A stretch of DNA of 21,071 nt, taken from Acidimicrobiia bacterium. GTDB lineage: Bacteria > Actinomycetota > Acidimicrobiia > Acidimicrobiales > CATQHL01. Positions 14,042 to 21,071 of the stretch are shown one piece after another. Position 1 is the stretch's first letter. Each line of letters starts with the position of its first letter. Below the pieces are notes generated by a model, which was not told the DNA's origin, ran no database searches, and saw only the letters and a program-made list of their open reading frames with translations. The stretch covers positions 30,456-51,526 of the forward strand of contig JAGWAK010000017.1 in assembly GCA_021296435.1 (NCBI GenBank), written 5' to 3'. The translations under genes were made by a program, and so were the position numbers.

Positions 14042-15286
14042 ATGAGTCCTCAGGCCGATACGACTGCGAAGACGAGCCCGCACGCCGCCGCCGTGGGGGC
14101 GCCCGGCGACGCCGAGCGCTGCCCGCTCATGCCCAGCTACGGCCCGCCACAGGTCATGTTCGTGCGGGGCGAGGGAGCCCTCCTGTGGGATCGAGAGGGG
14201 CGCGAGTACCTGGACTTCCTCTCGGGCCTGGCGGTCACCAGCCTGGGTCACAGCCACCCCCGCGTGGCCGAGGCCCTCGCCACTCAAGCCCAGCGCCTGC
14301 TGCACGTCTCCAACCTCTTCGCCACCGAGCACAACGGGCCTGTGGCCGAGACCCTCGACGGGCTGCTGGGCGGGGGCGGCCAGGTGTTCTTCTGCAACTC
14401 CGGTGCCGAGGCCAACGAGGCCGCCATCAAGCTGGCGCGTCGCTGGGCCGGCTGGGGCCGCCACACGGTGATCTCCACGCTCCGGTCGTTCCACGGCCGC
14501 ACCCTGGCCACCCTGCACGCCACGGGCCAGCCCGAGAAGCACGAGGTGTTCCAGCCGCTGCCCGAGGGGTTCCGGCACGTGCCGTTCGCGGATGTGAGCG
14601 CCGTCGCCGAGGTCGTCGACGAGACCACCGCGGCAATCCTGGTGGAGCCGATCCAGGGCGAGGGCGGGGTGAACGTCCCTCCGGCGGACTACCTGCCCGC
14701 ACTGCGAGCATTGTGCGACGAGCGGGGCCTGCTGCTGATGTTCGACGAGGTGCAGACCGGTCTGGCGCGTACGGGCCGCTGGTTCGCCCACCAGTACAGC
14801 GGTGTGCAGCCTGACGTGGTCACAATGGCCAAGGCGCTCGGCAACGGCGTGCCCATCGGCGCCTGCTGGGCGCGCGCCGAGGTGGCCGGCGCCTTCCGCC
14901 CCGGTGACCACGCCACCACCTTCGGCGGCCAGCCGCTCGCCACCGCCGCGGCGCGGGCCACCCTGGACTGCATGATCGAGATGGACGCCCCCGCCGCAGC
15001 CAACGCCGCCGGCGCGCGCCTGCGGGCGGGACTCGAGGCGCTGCCGTCAGTGGCCGGCGTGCGCGGCCTCGGCCTGCTGCTCGCCGCCGAACTGGATCCG
15101 GCGCCCGGCCGCAGCGCCGGCGAGGTGGCCGCGGGGTGCCTGGCCGCGGGCCTGGTGGTCAACGCCGTCACGCCCAGCGCGGTGCGCTTCGCCCCGCCAC
15201 TAGTGGTCTCGGCGGATGAGATCGACGAGGCGGTGGCGCGTTTCGCCGCCGTGCTGGCCGCTCCTGCTGAGGCGGCGGCCTCATGA
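14042..15286 (+). CDS. argD: Acetylornithine aminotransferase
   Basis: A PLP enzyme that converts N-acetylglutamate semialdehyde plus glutamate to N-acetylornithine. The 414-residue class III aminotransferase shows YLDFLSGLAVTSLGHSHP (56-73), the PLP phosphate-binding CNSGAEANEAAIKLAR (118-133), LVEPIQGEGGV (200-210), Asp235 in FDEVQTGLARTG and the Schiff-base Lys264 in TMAKALGNGVPIGA. It has about 25 extra residues at the N-terminus before MPSYGPPQVMFVRGEG. GAAGG lies a few bases before ATG 14042, so this gene has a ribosome-binding site of its own, consistent with the gap that separates it from argB. The stop overlaps argF (ATGA). It could also serve as succinyldiaminopimelate aminotransferase in lysine synthesis, as ArgD does in some bacteria. 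Confidence 0.95.
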   Translation: MSPQADTTAKTSPHAAAVGAPGDAERCPLMPSYGPPQVMFVRGEGALLWDREGREYLDFLSGLAVTSLGHSHPRVAEALATQAQRLLHVSNLFATEHNGPVAETLDGLLGGGGQVFFCNSGAEANEAAIKLARRWAGWGRHTVISTLRSFHGRTLATLHATGQPEKHEVFQPLPEGFRHVPFADVSAVAEVVDETTAAILVEPIQGEGGVNVPPADYLPALRALCDERGLLLMFDEVQTGLARTGRWFAHQYSGVQPDVVTMAKALGNGVPIGACWARAEVAGAFRPGDHATTFGGQPLATAAARATLDCMIEMDAPAAANAAGARLRAGLEALPSVAGVRGLGLLLAAELDPAPGRSAGEVAAGCLAAGLVVNAVTPSAVRFAPPLVVSADEIDEAVARFAAVLAAPAEAAAS

Positions 15287-16341
15287 GCCTCTCCCGCCGC
15301 AACCAGCGGGCCGAGGATCGCCGATCGCACGGTGGCAGCGAGGCCGGTGAGGCGGGATCCGGCCCGGACGCGCCCGCGGTGCGCCACGTGCTCGATGTGG
15401 ACGACCTCAGCACAGCGGAGATCCTCAACGTGCTGAACCGCGCCAAGGCGGACGACCGGGTCAACACGCTGGAGGGCCGCGGCGTGGCGCTGTACTTCCA
15501 GAAGCCGTCGGCCCGCACCCGCCACTCGGCGGAGTTGGCGGTGGTGCAGCTGTCGGGTCACCCGGTCACGGTCACCGACACCGAGGTGGGCATCGACACC
15601 CGCGAGAGCGCCGAGGACCTGGCGCGCACACTCGCCTGCTACCACGCGATCATCGGGGCGCGGGTCTTCGACCATCGCATCCTGGAGCGGATGGCCGCGG
15701 TGTCGCCCGTGCCGGTCGTGAACCTGCTCTCGGATCGCGCCCACCCCCTCCAGGCGCTCGCCGACCTTCTCACCATCCACGACGAGTTCGGCTCGTTCGA
15801 GGGGCGCACCGTGGCCTACGTGGGCGACGCAAACAACGTGGCGAGTTCGCTGGCCCTGGGAGTGGGGCGGACCGGCGTGGGGTTCCGCATCGCCTCGCCC
15901 CCGGGATACGGCTTCGGCGAGGATCGGTTGGCCCGCCTCCGGGCGGCCGGCACCGAGGTGCACAGCTTCGAGGACCCTCGTGCCGCCGTCGCGGGGGCCG
16001 ACGTCGTCTACACCGACGTGTGGGCGTCCATGGGCCAGGAGGAAGAAGCCGCCCAGCGGGCACAGGACTTCGCCGGCTACACCGTGACCCCCGAGTTGAT
16101 GGACGTCGCCGCGCCGCACGCCGTCTTCCTGCACTGCCTGCCCGCTCGCCGGGGCGAGGAGGTGGCCGCCGAGGTCATCGACGGCCCTCGATCCAGGGTC
16201 TGGCCGCAGGCCGCCAACCGCATGCGCGCCGCCAGGGGTCTGTTCCGGTGGCTCACCGGCCCCCCGGGGCCAACTCCGGAGCAGGCAGTGAGACCGTTGA
16301 CCAAGAGGGGAGCGGTGACCGTGAAGGGAAGGCGCAGATGA
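15283..16341 (+). CDS. argF: Ornithine carbamoyltransferase
   Basis: This makes citrulline from ornithine and carbamoyl phosphate. The 352-residue protein has the carbamoyl-phosphate loop as SARTR (76-80, usually STRTR), HPLQALADL (154-162, usually HPCQ or HPTQ), a YVGDANNVASSL second-domain start (179-190), DVWASMGQE (255-263) and the ornithine-binding HCLPARRGEE (284-293). It is longer than the usual 305-335 residues, with a charged, disordered-looking N-terminal extension (1-32) and a basic C-terminal tail (about 333-352). ATG 15283 overlaps the argD stop, which supports it. GTG 15379 would give a family-length N-terminus and cannot be excluded. Assignment as OTCase rather than another transcarbamylase rests on HCLP and on the operon. 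Confidence 0.93.
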   Translation: MSLSRRNQRAEDRRSHGGSEAGEAGSGPDAPAVRHVLDVDDLSTAEILNVLNRAKADDRVNTLEGRGVALYFQKPSARTRHSAELAVVQLSGHPVTVTDTEVGIDTRESAEDLARTLACYHAIIGARVFDHRILERMAAVSPVPVVNLLSDRAHPLQALADLLTIHDEFGSFEGRTVAYVGDANNVASSLALGVGRTGVGFRIASPPGYGFGEDRLARLRAAGTEVHSFEDPRAAVAGADVVYTDVWASMGQEEEAAQRAQDFAGYTVTPELMDVAAPHAVFLHCLPARRGEEVAAEVIDGPRSRVWPQAANRMRAARGLFRWLTGPPGPTPEQAVRPLTKRGAVTVKGRRR

Positions 16342-16850
16342 CGTCCGGCAACGTCGGCAAGCGGCAGCGCCAGCACATCATCGAGCGCCTGCTGGGTGAC
16401 GAGGCTGTCAGCAGCCAGGAGCAGCTCGTGGAGTTGCTGGCCGAGCGCGGCGTGAGTGCCACGCAGGCCACGGTCTCGCGCGACCTCGATGATCTCGGCG
16501 CCGTCAAGGTGCGCGTCGGCGGCGGAGCGGGCGTCTACGCCGTGCCCGTGCCGGCCGAGGAGCGGACGATGAGCGAGGATCACCTACGCAGGGTCCTCAG
16601 TGACTGGGTGATCGACATCGGCCGCTCCGCCAACCTGGTGTGCCTGCGCACACCCCCCGGTTCGGCCCACGTGGTGGGTTCGGCCCTCGACCGGGCGGGG
16701 CTCGGCGATGTGCTCGCCACTGTGGCCGGCGACGACACCCTCCTCGTGGTGGCCGCCGAGGGTTGCGACGCCGGCGCCCTCGCCGAACGCCTTCGCGCCC
16801 ATGCCGGCCTCCCGCCCGAATCCCCGCTCCCCGCCAGCAAGGAGTTCTGA
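16338..16850 (+). CDS. argR: Arginine repressor
   Basis: A 170-residue transcription factor that hexamerises with arginine and binds ARG boxes. The N-terminal winged helix-turn-helix is RQRQHIIERLLGDEAVSSQE followed by LVELLAERGVSATQATVSRD (the recognition helix region) and LDDLGAVKVR. The C-terminal domain has the trimerisation and arginine-binding segment, including LVCLRTPPGSAHVVGSALD and the ATVAGDDTLLVV motif near 128-139. ATG 16338 overlaps the argF stop and is preceded by AAGGGAAGG. Being fourth from the end of the operon it controls, it should be autoregulated through the ARG box at 10802-10815. Size and domains are normal. Confidence 0.95.
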   Translation: MTSGNVGKRQRQHIIERLLGDEAVSSQEQLVELLAERGVSATQATVSRDLDDLGAVKVRVGGGAGVYAVPVPAEERTMSEDHLRRVLSDWVIDIGRSANLVCLRTPPGSAHVVGSALDRAGLGDVLATVAGDDTLLVVAAEGCDAGALAERLRAHAGLPPESPLPASKEF

Positions 16851-16853
16851 ACC

Positions 16854-18093
16854 ATGACCCAGACATCCCCACAGCCGGGCGCCCCCCGCAAGGTGGTGCT
16901 GGCCTATTCCGGGGGCCTGGACACGTCGGTCATCCTGCGCTGGCTGCAGGCCACCTACCGCTGCGAGGTGGTGACCTTCACCGCGGATCTGGGCCAGGGC
17001 GAGGAGTTGGAACCGGCGCGCGCCAAGGCGGCGGCTCTGGGCGTCAGCGAGATCCGCGTCGAGGATCTGCGCGAGGAGTTCGCCCGCGATTTCGTCTTTC
17101 CCATGTTCCGCGCCAACGCCATCTACGAGGGCGAATACCTGCTCGGGACCTCCATCGCCCGACCGCTCATCGCCAAGCGGCTGGTGGAGATCGCGGCCGA
17201 TACGGGTGCCGACGCCATCGCCCACGGGGCCACCGGCAAGGGCAACGACCAGGTGCGTTTCGAGTTGGGGGCCTACGCGCTGGCGCCCGGTATCAGGGTG
17301 ATCGCACCCTGGCGAATCTGGGATCTCACCTCCCGCGAGCGCCTGCTGGCGTACGCGGAGGAGCACGGCATTCCCATCATGGCCGCGACAGGCGGGGGCT
17401 CGCCGTACTCCGAGGATGCCAACCTGCTGCACATCTCCTATGAGGGGGGCCGCCTGGAGGATCCCTGGCTCGAGCCCGAGCCCTCTATGTGGCGCTGGAC
17501 GGTGGCCCCCACCGACGCGCCCGACGAACCGCTCTGCCTGGAGATCAGCTTCGAGCGCGGCGACGCCGTGGCCATCGACGGCCGCCCGCTGCGGCCGGGA
17601 GAACTCCTGGCGGAGTTGAACGCCCTCGGGTCGGCCCACGGCGTGGGACGCCTCGATCTCGTGGAGAACCGCTACGTGGGCATGAAGTCACGCGGCGCCT
17701 ACGAGACACCCGGCGGGACAATCCTGCTGCGCGCCCACCGGGCCATGGAGTCGCTCACGCTGGACCGCGAGGTGGCGCACCTCAAGGACGAGTTGATGCC
17801 CCGCTACGCCTCGCTCGTCTACAACGGCTACTGGTGGAGCCCCGAGCGGCGCATGCTGCAGACGGCCATCGATCACAGCCAGCAACTCGTCAGCGGCGTC
17901 GTGCGCCTGCAGCTCTACAAGGGCAACGTCACGATCGTGGGCCGACGCTCCTCCCAGAGCCTCTTCGACCCGGCCATCGCCACCTTCGAGGAGGATGAGG
18001 GCGCCTACCACCAGGGTGACGCCGACGGATTCATCAAGCTGCACGCCCTCAGGCTGCGCACTGCCGCGGCGCGGGCTGCGGGAGGTGGTGCCG

Positions 18094-18104
<11 letters not shown>
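16854..18104 (+). CDS. argG: Argininosuccinate synthase
   Basis: This joins citrulline and aspartate with ATP to give argininosuccinate. The 416-residue protein carries the N-type ATP-pyrophosphatase P-loop AYSGGLDTSVILRW (about 17-30), the citrulline and aspartate-binding segment with GTSIARPLIAKRLVEIA and AHGATGKGNDQVRFE, and the SPYSEDANLLHISYEGG region. The C-terminal part has LVENRYVGMKSRGAYETPGG and YNGYWWSPERRMLQ. AAGGAG lies shortly before the argR stop at a good distance from ATG 16854, and only 3 bp separate the genes. Length is slightly above the usual 400 because of a short N-terminal and a C-terminal Ala/Gly-rich extension. Confidence 0.97.
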
Positions 18105-19524
<1,420 letters not shown>

Positions 19525-19560
19525 GCGGTGGTGACTCCGTGGTCGTTCCAGGTCTGGCAT

Positions 19561-19587
19561 CCGTCACTCCGGCGAATGCCGGGATCC
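19561..19587. repeat. REP-like palindrome, copy 2 (after argH)
   Basis: CCGTCACTCCGGCGAATGCC and the following GGGATCC parallel copy 1 (CGTCATTCCGGCGAAGGCC...GGAATCC). The 8-bp stem here is diverged, with one mismatch and one G-T pair, and the loop is GAAT. Both copies are intergenic. This one may mark the 3' end of the arg transcript. Confidence 0.6.
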
Positions 19588-19642
19588 GGAGCCATTCAGC
19601 GCGATCTGCGTTGAGGGGCCTCGCCGGAGCGCCGACTGCGGA

Positions 19643-20224
19643 GTGAGCGACCACCCCGAGCGCTCCTTCTTCGAGCGACCGGTCACCGCCGTCGCTCCGG
19701 ACATGCTGGGCATGGTGCTGGCCTGCGGCGACCGGGCGGGACGCATCGTGGAGGTGGAGGCCTACGGCGGCGCAGATGATCCGGCCAGTCACGGCCACCG
19801 GGGCCGCACGCCGCGCAACGAGGTGATGTTCGGGCCGCCGGGGCATCTCTACGTCTACTTCAGCTATGGGATGCACTGGTGCGCCAACGTGGTCTGCGAA
19901 CCGGACGGGCGCTGCGGTGCCGTACTGGTGCGCGCCCTGGCGCCGCTGCAGGGCATCGAGGACATGTGGGCCGACCGCCCCAAGGCGCGCCGCCAGCGCG
20001 ACCTTTGCAGCGGCCCCGCCAAGCTCACCGCAGCCCTCGGAATCGCCGGCGACCACAACGGGGTCGATCTGATCGATCCGACCTCGCCGGTGAGCCTCCG
20101 CCAGGGCGACGTCGCGCCGGCCGGCCACGCCACCAGCGCCCGCATCGGGATCAGCGCTGCCACCGACCGCCCCTGGCGCTGGTACACCCCGGGCGACCCC
20201 AACGTCTCCCGCCCGCCCCGCTGA
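19643..20224 (+). CDS. 3-methyladenine (alkylpurine) DNA glycosylase, AAG/Mpg family
   Basis: A 193-residue monofunctional base-excision repair enzyme that flips out and removes alkylated purines; the human homologue AAG also removes hypoxanthine and ethenoadenine. Family landmarks are RIVEVEAYGG (34-43, Glu39 the catalytic residue before Ala-Tyr), DPASHGHRGRTPRNEVMFG (46-64), HLYVYFSYGMHWCANVV (68-84, the intercalating and base-pocket strand) and the C-terminal ARIGISAATDRPWRWY. Length fits the bacterial form. GTG 19643 gives the expected N-terminus, with the conserved FFERP close to it. No clear promoter or ribosome-binding site is visible, so it may be transcribed from the arg operon past the palindrome. 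Confidence 0.94.
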   Translation: MSDHPERSFFERPVTAVAPDMLGMVLACGDRAGRIVEVEAYGGADDPASHGHRGRTPRNEVMFGPPGHLYVYFSYGMHWCANVVCEPDGRCGAVLVRALAPLQGIEDMWADRPKARRQRDLCSGPAKLTAALGIAGDHNGVDLIDPTSPVSLRQGDVAPAGHATSARIGISAATDRPWRWYTPGDPNVSRPPR

Positions 20225-20258
20225 GCGAGCACTTGGCGTGCGAGCGCAATCGTCGGGA

Positions 20259-20264
20259 TAGGTT
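20259..20264 (+). promoter_or_regulatory. Candidate -10 box (TAGGTT) for the MOSC gene
   Basis: TAGGTT fits TANNNT and ends 6 nt before ATG 20271. TTGGCG at 20233-20238 is a possible -35 with long 20-bp spacing. No Shine-Dalgarno is seen, consistent with a leaderless transcript. Confidence 0.45.
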
Positions 20265-20270
20265 GGCCCG

Positions 20271-20981
20271 ATGAGCGATGAGCTTCGGGGGCGAGTGGCG
20301 GCGGTCTGCGTCGGCAAGGTCGGTGAGCTGGATTCCAGCGGCCGCTCTATCGCCAGCGCCTTCGTGAAGCGGCCCGTCGCGGGACGGGTGCGTGTCCACA
20401 GTCTGGGTGTCGAGGGCGACGAGCACGTCTACGAGGGCCACGGCGGCGAGGACGCGGCGGTACTCGTCTATTCCCACGACCATTACCCGTTCTGGCGCGA
20501 CCTCGGCGTCGACATCCCCGACGCCGGAGCGTTCGCCGAGAACCTCACCGTGGACGGGTTGACCGAGGCCGACGTGCACATCGGTGACACCTTCGAGCTC
20601 GGGTCCTGCACCGTGCAGGTCAGCGAGCCGCGGTCGCCCTGCTACAAGATCGCCGCCCGCTATGGCCGCAAGGACATCTCCATCGTGGTGCAGGAGACCG
20701 GGTTCACCGGTTACCTCATGCGCGTGCTGCAGGAGGGCGAGGTGGCCGCCGGCGACGAGGTGCGCCTCGTGCGGCGGGACACCACCCACGACTGGAGCGT
20801 CGCCGAGGCCGGTCGCATCCTGAACGTGGACCGCAACGACATCGACGGCGCCCGCCGGCTGCTGGAGATCGACGCCCTCAGCGCGGGGATCAAGCGATCC
20901 CTGAACGCCCGCATCGCCCGCGGCGATCGCCTCGGCCTGGATCTCGACCGCCTCTACCTCTCCGGGAAGGTCGAGACCTAG
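20271..20981 (+). CDS. MOSC domain protein, YiiM-like
   Basis: A 236-residue protein with an N-terminal MOSC domain (about 10-160) and a C-terminal helical 3-alpha domain (about 165-225, DWSVAEAGRILNVDRND onward). Landmarks are GVEGDEHVYEGHGGEDAAVL (46-65), FAENLTVDGLTEADVHIGD (88-106) and EPRSPCYKIAARYG (119-132), with the conserved Cys124 that is thought to ligate the molybdenum cofactor. The MOSC plus 3-alpha architecture is that of E. coli YiiM, which reduces N-hydroxylated base analogues such as 6-hydroxylaminopurine and related compounds. Activity here is inferred from family. The ATG lies 6 nt after a -10-like TAGGTT. It follows the DNA glycosylase by 46 bp. Confidence 0.9.
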   Translation: MSDELRGRVAAVCVGKVGELDSSGRSIASAFVKRPVAGRVRVHSLGVEGDEHVYEGHGGEDAAVLVYSHDHYPFWRDLGVDIPDAGAFAENLTVDGLTEADVHIGDTFELGSCTVQVSEPRSPCYKIAARYGRKDISIVVQETGFTGYLMRVLQEGEVAAGDEVRLVRRDTTHDWSVAEAGRILNVDRNDIDGARRLLEIDALSAGIKRSLNARIARGDRLGLDLDRLYLSGKVET

Positions 20982-21007
20982 AGTTCGGATCCCGGCGCCC
21001 GGCGGGA

Positions 21008-21071
21008 CTACCTGCCGCCGTCGGCGGCGCGTCTGGCGAAATCGCGCCGGCGCCGTCCATCGGCGTCCCCG
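21008..21071 (-). CDS. Possible 3' end of a minus-strand gene, cut by the window edge
   Basis: Read on the minus strand, the last 64 bases hold 20 open codons ending in TAG at 21008-21010, with mostly G or C at third positions and a basic tail (DFARRAADGGR). This is too short to identify and could be chance in GC-rich DNA. Weak hairpins, TCCCG/CGGGA at 20990-21007 and GCCGCC/GGCGGC at 21014-21028, would suit a terminator between convergent genes. Confidence 0.2.
   Translation of the reverse strand, partial: GDADGRRRRDFARRAADGGR

Noticed and set aside
14689..16134. Minus-strand open frame of 481 codons opposite argD and argF
   Set aside because: It spans the junction of two well-supported genes on the other strand and has no recognisable domain.

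Overview
The window is a compact, very GC-rich stretch of core bacterial chromosome, by eye around 70% G+C. It has strong G/C preference at third codon positions, frequent GTG starts and almost no non-coding DNA; the longest gene-free gap is 234 bp (4859-5092). The gene order infC-rpmI-rplT-(SpoU methyltransferase)-pheS-pheT-argCJBDFRGH is, from what I know of the family, the arrangement seen in Mycobacterium and in related form in Streptomyces. This points to an actinobacterium. A lineage outside the classical genera, for example Acidimicrobiia, is plausible but cannot be fixed from this sequence alone. There is no CRISPR array, tRNA, rRNA, phage, transposase or recognisable defence system.

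Layout. 1-1346 (minus): an HpaE-like aldehyde dehydrogenase, cut by the window edge, translationally coupled to an RsmC/RlmG-type methyltransferase. 1411-2830 (plus): peptide deformylase and methionyl-tRNA formyltransferase, the two enzymes that remove and add the N-terminal formyl group. 2871-3359 (plus): a MogA/MoaB-type molybdopterin protein, convergent with hisG (3385-4260, minus) across a shared hairpin. 4412-4858 (minus): a DUF1844-type protein divergent from infC. 5093-6418 (plus): infC, rpmI and rplT with structured leaders. 6449-10664 (plus): a SpoU/TrmH methyltransferase overlapping pheS, which overlaps pheT. 10836-19524 (plus): the complete arginine set argC-J-B-D-F-R-G-H with the repressor gene embedded. 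19643-20981 (plus): an alkylpurine DNA glycosylase and a YiiM-like MOSC protein. The last 64 bases may hold the tail of a minus-strand gene.

How the parts work together. The left half is largely translation: formyl-Met cycle, IF3, L35, L20, Phe-tRNA synthetase and two RNA methyltransferases. The right half converts glutamate-derived N-acetyl intermediates through ornithine and citrulline to arginine. ArgJ provides the acetyl cycle and ArgR probably represses its own operon through an ARG box overlapping the argC promoter.

The most informative non-coding signals are these. (1) A -10-like TANNNT hexamer lies 6-7 nt before six start codons, suggesting widespread leaderless mRNAs; argC is the best case. 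(2) The infC start is unusual: the well-placed Shine-Dalgarno points at an ATT followed after two codons by TGA and then TTG. (3) The infC-rpmI gap contains a series of hairpins, a candidate L20 autoregulatory leader. (4) Two REP-like palindromes occur, one at the only real gap in the arg cluster. I see no convincing evidence of a wholly new multi-gene system.
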